From the NCBI GenBank assembly GCA_026936105.1, contig JAIXKI010000011.1:146268-210267 (forward strand): DNA of 64,000 nt, read 5' to 3'. The notes under the pieces were generated by a model, which worked only from the letters and a program-made list of their open reading frames with translations, had not been told where the DNA came from and ran no database searches. This document shows, one piece after another, positions 11,401 through 19,374 of this stretch (position 1 is its first letter; every line of letters starts with the position of its first letter). Position numbers and translations under genes: made by a program. This DNA comes from Chitinophagales bacterium. GTDB lineage: Bacteria > Bacteroidota > Bacteroidia > Chitinophagales > Chitinophagaceae.

Positions 11401-11794
11401 CAAAGCCAATACGCTTCTGGTGAATGAATTAAGGACCTGCCTGTTTATCAATCAGGGTGGGAAATTTGCAAAAGCAGATCTGCCATTGCAGTCTCAGTTT
11501 ACATATATTTCGAAAATATTTGCCGATGATTTTGATGGCGATGGGAATACAGATCTTTTATTGCTGGGAAATCATTCGGATAACAGGCTGAAGCTGGGGA
11601 GTATTGATGCGGGCTATGGTACTTTTTTGAAAGGGAACGGGAAAGGCAATTTTGAATATGTTCCCCAGACAGTATCAGGATTAAGTATCAGGGGTGATGT
11701 AAAATCGGCGCTTAAGATCAAAGTGGGTGGGTCAGAATATATATTGGCCGGAATTTCTGATGGACCATTGCTGGCATATAAAGTGAATGAATAA
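8474..11794 (+). CDS. Exported FG-GAP (VCBS) repeat protein with ASPIC/UnbV domain
   Basis: The 1,106-residue protein begins with a signal peptide (about 1-22, ending LSAQQ). It carries two sets of beta-propeller-like FG-GAP repeats (about residues 60-500 and 640-1,080), marked by many calcium-binding loops of the form D-x-N-x-D-G-x-x-D, for example DINNDGLPD, DVNGDGLLD, DNDGDLD and DFDGDGNTD. Between them, at about 520-590, lies an ASPIC/UnbV domain with a VNPVRGYLS motif. This architecture is that of the CRTAC1-like proteins common in Bacteroidota. It is expected at the cell surface or in the periplasm. It lies 66 bp ahead of the haloperoxidase gene, and the two are probably one operon. The molecular role is not known. 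Confidence 0.9.
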   Translation: MSHIKLTVAFLAALSGLMHLSAQQKLFKLLDQKETGIRFANNINESEDLNVLAYEYFYNGGGVAVGDINNDGLPDLFFIANMKPNKLYLNLGNMKFRDVTMEAGSELEGRKKGWKTGVTMADVNGDGLLDIYVCYSGKVDDDTRRNQLFINQGISTSGKNKGMVTFKEEARKYGLDDKSYSTQAVFFDYDNDGDLDMFLLNHNVKSISNLELAKYRDEVDSLAGDKLYRNDGGRFTDVSKQAGLHQNPLTFGLGVVVADVNKDGWQDLYVTNDYNEPDYLYLNNGDGTFKDVTGDYFRYLPQFSMGVDIADFNNDGLPDVMNLDMLPEDNARQKKLQLQENYESFQLMIDQGLKKQYMRNMLQLNNGDGTFSEIAQLAGVSNTDWSWSPLFADFDNDGYKDLFVSNGYLRDYTNKDFLKYWGDYKIKKVMDKQPVLLMDLISAMPSTKLPNYIYRNNKDLTFTNSVKAWGLETPSISNGAVYADLDNDGDLDLIINNINQPAFIYRNMSRENKNSNFISIQLKGKGQNTYAIGSKVYVYTNGMIQYQEVNPVRGYLSCMSTVLNFGLGDHQNIDSIRIIFPDCKSVLLRNQKPNRHLIIDQNDASGNFELSHQANGKTIFTKNKGLISYSKTKSDENDFKRQQLMLFMYSKTGPVMAEADVNGDGLPDVFISSDGKERGKIYLQQKDGSFKAVAGSAIGDESRSPVSAAVFFDANGDGYPDLYLARGGYSLIMPGTAELQDELYLNDGKGNFTLTQNRLPGVTASSKSCVRPCDYDKDGDVDLFVGGRIIPGQYPAAPRSFLLTNDGTGRFTITNTPFDNIGMVTDAAWIDLNGDGRKDLIICGEFMPLAVFINKSSGFVDETASYFPAVNNGFWNTITIADVNNDGKPDIIAGNLGLNSQIRCSESEPGKMYYADFDNNGNIDPLFTFYIQGVSYPYVSRDELNNQIFAMRKRFSSYENYSKATITDVLTPEEMAKANTLLVNELRTCLFINQGGKFAKADLPLQSQFTYISKIFADDFDGDGNTDLLLLGNHSDNRLKLGSIDAGYGTFLKGNGKGNFEYVPQTVSGLSIRGDVKSALKIKVGGSEYILAGISDGPLLAYKVNE

Positions 11795-11860
11795 TGATCA
11801 AAGAAGTGTTGTCATTTAAATTTTGTTTACCATCATAATAATTCAAATTTTGATCAGAAT

Positions 11861-13186
11861 ATGAAAATATTTTTTTCTTTCCTGTTAATCTTATCACTCA
11901 GGAACGTGAATGCACAACCGGTAAAGCATGATTTTTCTCCTGACATAAGGCCCAATGTTTTCGCTGTTACCATGGTGATGGTACATGATGTGGTGGACCC
12001 TGCTTTGGCTTCACGGTATTATGCCTATTGTGTGCTGGGCGCTGATGCCATAGTATCGAAGTTCGATCCGGCAGTGCCTGATCCTTCTTCCTATATCAAA
12101 TCATTCCCTGCGATCAACATCAAAGAAGACAAGAACAACTACAATTATCAACTGGCCGCAGTGTATTCCATCCTGGAAACGGGTAAGAACATGTTACCTT
12201 CGGGTTATATGCTGGAAGACCGGCAAACTGATTATATCAACAAGTTATTGAAAGAGAAGATTTCAAAATCATTGATCGAACGGTCTGTTGCAGTGGCAAA
12301 AGAAGTGAGCAGGCAGATCATTGATTATTCAAACTCTGACAACTATAATAAACTAAGCACTCTTGTCAATTACACACCCCTGAAAGGCGACCAGTACTGG
12401 TATCCCACACCACCGGGTTATTTTGAAGCGGTGCAACCTCACTGGACCACGATCCGGCCGATGATAATGGATTCTTCACAGCAATTTAAACCGGAGCCTC
12501 CGGTCATTTTCAGCAAAGACAGCGGCAGTGAATTTTATTCACTGGCAAAAGAGGTATATGATGCGCTGAAATCAAAAGACAGTGTAGAGAGATCGGAAAT
12601 CGCTTATTTCTGGGATTGCAATCCATTCAACCTGGAAACCCAGGGCCATCTGATGATGGGATTTAAGAAGATAACACCGGGAGGACACTGGATGAACATT
12701 GCATCCATAGCTTCAGAAAAAGTAAAACTGGATTTCAACCGATCCATACAGGTGCAGGTGGTCACTTCCATAGCGTTGATGGATGCATTCATCAGTTGCT
12801 GGGATGAGAAATACAGGAGCAACCGTATTCGTCCCGAAACCTACATCAACCGTTATATTGATAAAAACTGGACACCTATTTTACAAACTCCCCCTTTTCC
12901 TGAATATACGAGTGGCCACAGCATTATCTCTGCAGCTGCTTCGGAAGTTCTTACCTATTTCTTTGGAGATAATTTTTCATTTACAGACAGCACTGAAGTA
13001 GCATTCGGGTTGCAGCCGAGGAATTTCAAATCATTCAGGCTGGCCTCGGAAGAAGCAGCCATATCCAGGCAATATGGCGGGATTCACTTTCACGATTCCA
13101 TAGTGAACGGACAGATAAGTGGAAGAGGGATCGGAAAATTGGTTATTGAAAAAATTAAAGCAGCCGGAATGAAGCCTGTCTTGTAA
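11861..13186 (+). CDS. Vanadium-dependent haloperoxidase / PAP2-superfamily enzyme, exported
   Basis: The 441-residue protein starts with a signal peptide (1-18, ending NVNAQ). It contains the three motifs of the vanadate-binding acid phosphatase superfamily: K317-x6-R324-P325, an SGH motif at 351-353 (H353, acid-base histidine) and S402-R403-x5-H409, where H409 would ligate vanadate. A second histidine, H411, follows. The usual HxxxD is HxxD here. Enzymes of this family oxidise halides with hydrogen peroxide, but some members are phosphatases, and the sequence alone does not separate these. Pairing with an ASPIC/UnbV FG-GAP protein is a recurrent Bacteroidota arrangement as far as I know. 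The periplasm or the outside is the likely place of action. Confidence 0.88.
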   Translation: MKIFFSFLLILSLRNVNAQPVKHDFSPDIRPNVFAVTMVMVHDVVDPALASRYYAYCVLGADAIVSKFDPAVPDPSSYIKSFPAINIKEDKNNYNYQLAAVYSILETGKNMLPSGYMLEDRQTDYINKLLKEKISKSLIERSVAVAKEVSRQIIDYSNSDNYNKLSTLVNYTPLKGDQYWYPTPPGYFEAVQPHWTTIRPMIMDSSQQFKPEPPVIFSKDSGSEFYSLAKEVYDALKSKDSVERSEIAYFWDCNPFNLETQGHLMMGFKKITPGGHWMNIASIASEKVKLDFNRSIQVQVVTSIALMDAFISCWDEKYRSNRIRPETYINRYIDKNWTPILQTPPFPEYTSGHSIISAAASEVLTYFFGDNFSFTDSTEVAFGLQPRNFKSFRLASEEAAISRQYGGIHFHDSIVNGQISGRGIGKLVIEKIKAAGMKPVL

Positions 13187-13343
13187 CGAGGCTTTTACTG
13201 TTCAATGATTTTATTTTGGTACAATGATTCCATGGATATTTTCATGGCAAGGGAATAAAGAGTGATGAGTTTGTGAAAGGAATAAAATGTTTGGCATTTT
13301 GAGTTGTTAGCGCATGATCATTATCAGTTAAAATATCATGAGC

Positions 13344-14465
13344 CTAAACATTAAACCGGAAGTGCATCACATCTCCATCCTTTACCACATAATCTTTCCC
13401 TTCAATTCTTAGTTTCCCTGCTTCTTTACAGGCAGCCTCAGAGCCATAATGAATGAAGTCATTATAAGAAATGACCTCGGCTTTGATAAAACCTTTTTCA
13501 AAATCGGTGTGGATCACTCCGGCAGCCTGCGGAGCTTTCCATCCTTCGTGGATGGTCCATGCCCTTACTTCCTGCGGGCCTGCCGTAAAGAATGTCTGCA
13601 GATTTAAAAGTTTGTAAGCAGAACGGATCAGTCGGTTCAGCGCCGGTTCTTTCATCTTATATTCTTCCATGAACATTGCTTTGTCTGCCGGATCCTCCAT
13701 CTCGCTGATCTGTGCTTCGATAGAATTGTTCATGATGATCATCTCATCTCCTACCTGGCCTGCTTTTATATTTTCATTTTTTATGGAGCCCCGCAAAGCA
13801 TCGGAAAATTTATTCCCGGTATGCATGGAAGCTTCGTCCACATTTGCCACATACAATACCGGTTTATCCGTGAGTAAAAAAAGATCGGCGATAGCGGTTT
13901 TTTCTTCTTTGCTTAAATGCAGATCGCGGATGTTCTTCCCTTTTTCCAATTGCTCTCTGCATCTGCTCAGCACTTCATATTCCTGTTTCAGTTTTGCATC
14001 TCCGGTCTTTGCCAATTTTTCAATTCGTGATATTTTTTTCTCAACGCTTTCCAGGTCCTTCAGCTGTAATTCGGTATCAATGATCTCTTTGTCGCTTACC
14101 GGATCAATGGCTCCCTCCTCTCTTAAAATATTCTCGTCTTCAAAACACCGGATCACATGGATCACGGCATCCACTTCTCTTATGTTAGCAAGGAATTTAT
14201 TTCCCAGGCCTTCCCCTTTGCTGGCGCCACGCACCAGCCCGGCAATATCCACGATCTCGATCTGAGTGGGAACAATGCGTGCAGGATTGACCAGTTCAGC
14301 CAGTTTGTTCAGCCTTTCATCCGGCACATCCACCAGTCCGACATTCGGTTCGATGGTGCAAAAACGATAGTTGCTTGCCTGAGCCCTGGCGCTGTTGCTG
14401 ACAGCATTGAACAATGTTGATTTACCCACATTCGGTAACCCTACAATTCCTGCCTGTAAAGCCAT
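13344..14465 (-). CDS. ychF: Redox-regulated ATPase YchF (Obg-family)
   Basis: This cytoplasmic P-loop protein of the Obg family prefers ATP, binds ribosomes and has been linked to stress responses. The 373-residue product shows the G1 motif GLPNVGKST at 9-17, then NYRFCTIEPNVG, the G3 region DIAGLVRGASKGEGLGNKF, a coiled-coil segment around 130-200, and a C-terminal TGS domain from about residue 285 ending in DGDVMHFRFNV. It is slightly longer than the usual 363-366 residues. It is transcribed towards the haloperoxidase gene and away from the membrane protein at 14662. An exact TAnnTTTG box lies 44 bp before its ATG. Confidence 0.96.
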   Translation of the reverse strand: MALQAGIVGLPNVGKSTLFNAVSNSARAQASNYRFCTIEPNVGLVDVPDERLNKLAELVNPARIVPTQIEIVDIAGLVRGASKGEGLGNKFLANIREVDAVIHVIRCFEDENILREEGAIDPVSDKEIIDTELQLKDLESVEKKISRIEKLAKTGDAKLKQEYEVLSRCREQLEKGKNIRDLHLSKEEKTAIADLFLLTDKPVLYVANVDEASMHTGNKFSDALRGSIKNENIKAGQVGDEMIIMNNSIEAQISEMEDPADKAMFMEEYKMKEPALNRLIRSAYKLLNLQTFFTAGPQEVRAWTIHEGWKAPQAAGVIHTDFEKGFIKAEVISYNDFIHYGSEAACKEAGKLRIEGKDYVVKDGDVMHFRFNV

Positions 14466-14508
14466 TTTGATTTACGATTTACAAATTTTAATTTATGGTT
14501 TTGGGCTG

Positions 14509-14516
14509 CAAAGATA
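14509..14516 (-). promoter_or_regulatory. Probable -7 promoter box of ychF
   Basis: On the minus strand this reads TATCTTTG, an exact match to the Bacteroidota -7 consensus TAnnTTTG, followed by CA as is frequent. It lies 44 bp ahead of the ychF ATG. A -33 TTTG is not evident. Confidence 0.5.
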
Positions 14517-14611
14517 AGCTGTCAGAGGTTTTGATGAATACCCGGGTTAAGGCGGAAGATATTTTTCATGATCCCATCATTAAAACCAACAGATAATTTT
14601 TCTCATTGAAC

Positions 14612-14641
14612 TTTTGCAGTTGCCAGAAAAGATTATCTTCA
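14612..14641 (+). promoter_or_regulatory. Possible promoter of the SpmA-SpmB-like gene
   Basis: TTTTG at 14612-14616 and TATCTTCA at 14634-14641 are separated by 17 bp, close to the Bacteroidota -33/-7 arrangement, and end 20 bp before the ATG. The -7 box matches the consensus only partly. Confidence 0.3.
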
Positions 14642-14661
14642 AACAATAAATTTCAAACTTC

Positions 14662-16068
14662 ATGGCATTAAGCAGGATCTGGTCGGCATTCATCATCATA
14701 GCCATTGCGGTAGCAGGTATCAAATTTATGTTTGCTGACGCTAACCGGCAGATTTTCACTTCTATGGTTATTGGGAAGAGCGGTGATTCGATCAAGGTAA
14801 AAGATATGAGCATCAATGATGCCGATATTCAGATTCACCGGGCACTTGATTCAGTTAGTCATTTTCAGAAAGGAGGATTAACATATAAAAAAGCCGGAGA
14901 CAGGATCATTGCCTTGAAGGCGGAAAAGGCAGATGGTATCATCGAGACTTGCAAGACCGCAGTCAATATATGCATCGGGTTAATCGGTATAATGACCTTG
15001 TTCATGGGTTTGATGAGTGTGGCGGAAAAAGCAGGCGGTGTACGGATGCTGTCGAGGATCATCGGGCCTTTCTTCACAAAATTATTTCCCGGAGTGCCTA
15101 AAGATCATCCTGCGCATGGGCACATGATGATGAATTTTTCTGCAAATCTTTTAGGGCTGGACAATGCGGCCACTCCTTTTGGCATTAAAGCAATGGAAAG
15201 TTTGCAGGAGTTAAATCCCGATAAGGAAAGAGCATCGAATGCCCAGATCATGTTCTTATGCCTTCATGCATCGGGACTGACTTTGATCCCGGTGAGCATC
15301 ATTGCACTCAGGGCAGGGGCAGGGGCCAAAAGTGCTACCGATATTTTCATTCCATGCATGATCGCCACTTTTGCCGCCACTGTTGCTGCCATGCTCATTG
15401 TATCATTAAGGCAGCGGATCAACCTGCTTCAGCCGGTGATCATTGCATGGATAGCCGGTTTGTCGGCATTGATCGCAGGGTTTGTCTGGTATCTGACCTC
15501 ACTGAGTAAAACCAATCTTGAATTTTTCTCAGGCGCTTTTGGCAACGGCCTTTTACTTTTTATCATATTCGCAATTATTGCAGGAGCGGTTTATAAAAAG
15601 ACAGACATCTTCAGTTCTTTTATTGATGGTGCAAAAGAAGGCTTCAATGTTGCTGTTCGTATCATACCTTATCTTGTCGGGATGCTGGTTGCCATCAGCA
15701 TGCTTCGCACCAGCGGTACTTTTGATTTTATCATTGATGGTATCAAAGACCTGGTGGCTGCGTCCGGGATGGATACCCGGTTTGTCAACGGTTTGCCTAC
15801 GGCATTGGTAAAACCTTTCAGCGGCAGCGCTGCAAGAGGCATGATGGTAGATGCCATGAATGCTTATGGCCCGGATTCTTTTGCCGGAACATTGTCCTGC
15901 ATTTTACAAGGATCTTCTGATACTACTTTTTATGTGGTTGCTGTGTACTTCGGCGCAGTGGGAGTGAAGAATGTACGCTACTCGATCGGTTCTATGTTGC
16001 TTGCCGACCTGGTAGGCATTATCACTTCCATCATACTTGCTTATTTATTTTTCGGGTCTGCTGCTTAG
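14662..16068 (+). CDS. Fused SpmA-SpmB-like nucleoside-recognition (Gate) domain membrane protein
   Basis: The 468-residue protein is an integral membrane protein with about ten hydrophobic segments. The first half (to about residue 230) resembles spore maturation protein A, including the segment FSANLLGLDNAATPFGIKA. The second half (about 260-468) resembles SpmB, including the motif NGLPTALVKPFSGSAARGM and a final segment with GSSDTTFYV. In spore formers these are two genes; in many non-sporulating Bacteroidota they occur as one fused protein, and its role there is not established. Gate domains also occur in nucleoside transporters and FeoB. The start is the ATG that follows a candidate promoter. 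It is probably a single-gene transcript. Confidence 0.85.
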   Translation: MALSRIWSAFIIIAIAVAGIKFMFADANRQIFTSMVIGKSGDSIKVKDMSINDADIQIHRALDSVSHFQKGGLTYKKAGDRIIALKAEKADGIIETCKTAVNICIGLIGIMTLFMGLMSVAEKAGGVRMLSRIIGPFFTKLFPGVPKDHPAHGHMMMNFSANLLGLDNAATPFGIKAMESLQELNPDKERASNAQIMFLCLHASGLTLIPVSIIALRAGAGAKSATDIFIPCMIATFAATVAAMLIVSLRQRINLLQPVIIAWIAGLSALIAGFVWYLTSLSKTNLEFFSGAFGNGLLLFIIFAIIAGAVYKKTDIFSSFIDGAKEGFNVAVRIIPYLVGMLVAISMLRTSGTFDFIIDGIKDLVAASGMDTRFVNGLPTALVKPFSGSAARGMMVDAMNAYGPDSFAGTLSCILQGSSDTTFYVVAVYFGAVGVKNVRYSIGSMLLADLVGIITSIILAYLFFGSAA

Positions 16069-16396
16069 GAATAATTCTCAAATAAGATCAGCACTTCGTT
16101 TCTTAGTATAAGTAAATATTTCTAAAACAGGATTCAAAAGGATCTCCACGGATTGCTAACAGGATATTTATATGGATAAAGTAAAAGATGGAATGTTGTG
16201 AGTATTTATCAGTGTTGATGGCATAAGCATAATAATATCGTGATCTTAAAAAGCAGAAAGCCGCAATTTTTCACTGATCACAAAAATTTATTTCCGATTG
16301 CTTAAAAATTACTTCTGTGTATAAGGGAATCTTTGTGCCAGAAATTTTAACTTCGGAAGCAATCACTTGTTCTGTCACCATTCTCTCAACTTAACC
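16069..16396. other. Intergenic region of 328 bp without a recognised gene
   Basis: AT-rich sequence between the SpmA-SpmB-like gene and the acetyltransferase-like gene. AATCTTTG at 16328-16335 resembles a -7 box and would serve the downstream gene, but no matching -33 element is seen. I find no hairpin followed by a T-run and no RNA gene. Confidence 0.4.
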
Positions 16397-17611
16397 ATGC
16401 TTAACGAAGTAAAAAATAGAGAGAGATTTTATTCTCTTGATGTATTCAGAGGAGCTACTGTGGCGCTAATGATATTGGTAAATAACCCGGGTACGTGGGC
16501 ACATATATACCCGCCTTTAAAACATGCAACCTGGCATGGAGTCACACCAACAGACCTGGTCTTTCCTTTTTTCCTGTTTGCGGTTGGAAATGCTATGGCA
16601 TTTGTGATGCCGCGGCTTCAGGAAGCGGGCCCTTCTGCTTTCTGGAAAAAAGTGATCACCCGGACTCTCATCATATTTTTTATCGGTTTGTTTTTACGCT
16701 GGTATCCTTTTGTGAGGTATGAAGGTGATCATTTGGTGTTCACAGAATGGAGCTATACGGATCAGAAAGGTGAACTGATCGGCATTCGGATCATGGGCAT
16801 CCTGCAGCGTATTGCTATCGCTTATTTCTTTGCGGCTGTCATCATTCATTATTTCAAAGTCAAAGGATCATTCCTGATCGCCTGTTTTATTTTACTTTTT
16901 TATTGGTTTCTTTGTTATATCACCAATCCTTCAGACCCTTACGGAATTCACGGTTGGTTCGGTACAGACGTGGATAAGTATCTTATGGGTTCAGAGCATT
17001 TATCCCATGGCTCAATAAGAGAAGGAGATAAGCCGCTGGCTTTCGACCCGGAAGGCATTGCCAGTTCGCTGGGGCCCGTTGCCCAGGTGATTCTTGGATA
17101 TATATGCGGGCATTATATCATTAAAAAAGGGAAGAACCATGAGATGATTAATGGCTTGTTTGCAGCAGGAGCAGTATTGATGTTCATCGGCTATGCATGG
17201 GGATTGGTTTTCCCAATCAATAAAAGGATCTGGACCAGCAGTTATGTCGTATATACAACCGGTATGGCAATGACCATCATTGCATTGATGATCTACCTGA
17301 TTGAGTTGAAAAATAAAAGGACCTGGCTCGATAAAGCATTCAATTCATTTGGCAAAAATCCCTTGTTCATATTTATGCTTTCGGCATTTATTCCCAGGAC
17401 AACGAACCTGATCAGAATCCCGATGGGGTTTGCGGATGACGGGTCACGGATATACACTACGCCGCTCAGATGGTTTTATCAGAAAGTGTGCAAACCTGTT
17501 TTTCCTGATAATCTCGAAGCGGGTTCTTTATTGTATGCACTGGCGTGGATCTTTATGATGTGGCTGATCGTTCACTGGATGGATAAAAAGAAAATTTATA
17601 TCAAAGTGTAA
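16397..17611 (+). CDS. Heparan-alpha-glucosaminide N-acetyltransferase-like membrane protein (DUF5009/YeiB-related)
   Basis: The ATG at 16397 is preferred over a TTG ten codons earlier, because the family-conserved region begins right after it (ERFYSLDVFRGATVALMIL). The 404-residue protein has about ten membrane segments. The LKHATWHGVTPTDLVFPFF block (41-59) closely matches human HGSNAT, where the loop histidine of the KHASW block carries the acetyl group; here it would be H43. HGSNAT moves acetyl groups from cytoplasmic acetyl-CoA onto terminal glucosamine on the other side of the membrane. Whether the bacterial homologue does the same is inference. It is followed after 13 bp by a sulfatase and probably shares its transcript, which fits a role in amino-sugar or sulfated glycan processing. 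Confidence 0.82.
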   Translation: MLNEVKNRERFYSLDVFRGATVALMILVNNPGTWAHIYPPLKHATWHGVTPTDLVFPFFLFAVGNAMAFVMPRLQEAGPSAFWKKVITRTLIIFFIGLFLRWYPFVRYEGDHLVFTEWSYTDQKGELIGIRIMGILQRIAIAYFFAAVIIHYFKVKGSFLIACFILLFYWFLCYITNPSDPYGIHGWFGTDVDKYLMGSEHLSHGSIREGDKPLAFDPEGIASSLGPVAQVILGYICGHYIIKKGKNHEMINGLFAAGAVLMFIGYAWGLVFPINKRIWTSSYVVYTTGMAMTIIALMIYLIELKNKRTWLDKAFNSFGKNPLFIFMLSAFIPRTTNLIRIPMGFADDGSRIYTTPLRWFYQKVCKPVFPDNLEAGSLLYALAWIFMMWLIVHWMDKKKIYIKV

Positions 17612-17624
17612 AAAGATCATTTGT

Positions 17625-19232
17625 ATGAAAACAGAGAAAGGCTGTGCTCATTCAATCACCGGATATGTAAACGCAGTCAATATGTTTTTTAAAAAACTTC
17701 CGCTGTTCTTTTTCTTTTGTAACGGTGTATTCGCTTATGCACAGGAAAGGCCTAATATTCTTTTGATTATTTCCGATGATCATTCATACCAGACCATCAG
17801 CTCGTATGGAAGTAAGTTCATAGAGACACCGGGGATAGACCGTATTGCACGGGAAGGAGTACGATTTGTCAGGGGTTATGTCACCAATTCGATCTGCGGC
17901 CCCAGCCGGGCAGTGATCATTACCGGGAAATACAGTCATAAGAACGGATTTACAGACAATGAAAATTCAACTTTCGACGGAAGCCAGAATACTTTTATTA
18001 AGGAATTGACAAAAAGCGGATATCAGACCGCTATGATCGGAAAATGGCATCTGAAAACATTGCCCCAGGGTTTTTCTTATTTCAAAATACTGGTGGGAAT
18101 GGGCCAATATTATAATCCGGATTTTATTCTTATGGATGGGAGCAGGGAGCGTATGGAAGGCTATGGTACAACCGTAGTGGAAGATGTGGCCGAAGATTGG
18201 CTGAACAGAAGGGATACTACAAAGCCTTTCTGTCTTATAATCGGGCAAAAAGGAGTTCACCGGACCTGGATACCGGATATTCAGGACTTCGGCAAGTTTG
18301 ATCAGATCGAATTTCCGCTTCCCCAAAATTTTTATGATGATTATGAAGGGAGGAAAGCTGCACAGGTACAGGACATGACCATAAGCAAGACTATGTTACC
18401 TGGATACGATCTGAAAATGTTTGAAAGCGAAGAGCTCAAGGAAAAATGGGCATACATCAAACGGATGACTCCTGAGCAAAAAGCAAAGTTTGATGCTTAT
18501 TATGACCCAATATATGAAGACCTCAAAGCGAAAAATTTGTCAGGCAATGCCCTTACCGAGTGGAAATATCAGCGATACATGCGTGATTACCTGAGCACCG
18601 TTCTTTCACTGGACCGCAATGTGGCAAGAACCCTCGATTACCTTGAGCAGCATGATCTTGCTAAAAACACAATCGTAATCTATATGTCAGACCAGGGCTT
18701 TTTCATGGGAGAGCATGGATGGTTTGATAAACGATGGATCTATGAAGAATCCATGAGGACACCGATCATGATGCGTTATCCGGGAGTGATTGCCCCCGGT
18801 ACAGTAAATCGGGATTTTATTCTGAACCTGGATATTGCCCCGACATTATTGGAAGCTGCCGGTGTGTCCATTCCGCCTGATATGCAGGGAAGCTCTTTTT
18901 TATCAAAGCTGCAGAATAAAAAAATGGTTTGGAGAGATGCAATTTTCTATCATTATTATGAAAATGGGGAACACAAAGTTTCTCCTCATTTTGGAATAAA
19001 AACAAAACGGTACAAGTTGATCCGTTTTTACAAAAGAGTGGAGAGCTGGGAATTGTATGACCTGAAAAAGGATCCTTATGAAATGAATAATATTTTCGGA
19101 AAGAATGGAACTAAAAAACGTACAGCCCGGTTGTACAGGAGGCTGCAAGAGTTGATCGGCCATTTTGAAGATAACGATGCAATGGAAATACTGAGATCAA
19201 AATTGTCTCCTGATCCTTCGCAAATGCATTAG
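17625..19232 (+). CDS. Exported sulfatase, formylglycine type
   Basis: The 535-residue protein hydrolyses a sulfate ester in the periplasm. Translation may begin at the first ATG or at codon 20 (17682), where a compact signal peptide MFFKKLPLFFFFCNGVFAYAQ starts. The alkaline-phosphatase fold is marked by ISDDH at 50-53 (metal-binding Asp pair) and by C91-G-P-S-R95, the C-x-P-S-R signature whose cysteine is converted to formylglycine. Later motifs are GKWHLK, SDQGFFMGEHGWFDKR and a C-terminal subdomain with HYYENGEHKVSPHFG. By eye it resembles the N-acetylglucosamine-6-sulfatase / mucin-desulfating branch; the exact substrate is not certain. It is a close paralogue of the sulfatase at 20434 and lies 13 bp after the acetyltransferase-like gene. 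Confidence 0.92.
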   Translation: MKTEKGCAHSITGYVNAVNMFFKKLPLFFFFCNGVFAYAQERPNILLIISDDHSYQTISSYGSKFIETPGIDRIAREGVRFVRGYVTNSICGPSRAVIITGKYSHKNGFTDNENSTFDGSQNTFIKELTKSGYQTAMIGKWHLKTLPQGFSYFKILVGMGQYYNPDFILMDGSRERMEGYGTTVVEDVAEDWLNRRDTTKPFCLIIGQKGVHRTWIPDIQDFGKFDQIEFPLPQNFYDDYEGRKAAQVQDMTISKTMLPGYDLKMFESEELKEKWAYIKRMTPEQKAKFDAYYDPIYEDLKAKNLSGNALTEWKYQRYMRDYLSTVLSLDRNVARTLDYLEQHDLAKNTIVIYMSDQGFFMGEHGWFDKRWIYEESMRTPIMMRYPGVIAPGTVNRDFILNLDIAPTLLEAAGVSIPPDMQGSSFLSKLQNKKMVWRDAIFYHYYENGEHKVSPHFGIKTKRYKLIRFYKRVESWELYDLKKDPYEMNNIFGKNGTKKRTARLYRRLQELIGHFEDNDAMEILRSKLSPDPSQMH

Positions 19233-19298
19233 GCTTAGTCTTGTAAAAAACTTTTTACTTAATGACTTTATAAGCAGGAAATATTCAAGCTTTATTCG

Positions 19299-19322
19299 TG
19301 ATAAATGAAATTTCATTTATCA
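19299..19322. promoter_or_regulatory. Perfect 24-bp palindrome, possible operator
   Basis: The left half TGATAAATGAAA is followed directly by its exact reverse complement. It lies 52 bp before the FGE-like gene in the 142-bp gap after the first sulfatase. There is no T-run, so a terminator is less likely than a protein-binding site. Confidence 0.45.
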
Positions 19323-19374
19323 GAGTTTTCAAAAATGAATTTGATAATTTAGTAGCTATAAAAATTTCGATTTA

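Noticed and set aside
13669..14265. Open frame of 198 codons on the plus strand opposite ychF
   Set aside because: It lies wholly inside a well-conserved gene on the other strand and has a Ser/Phe-rich composition typical of an antisense shadow.
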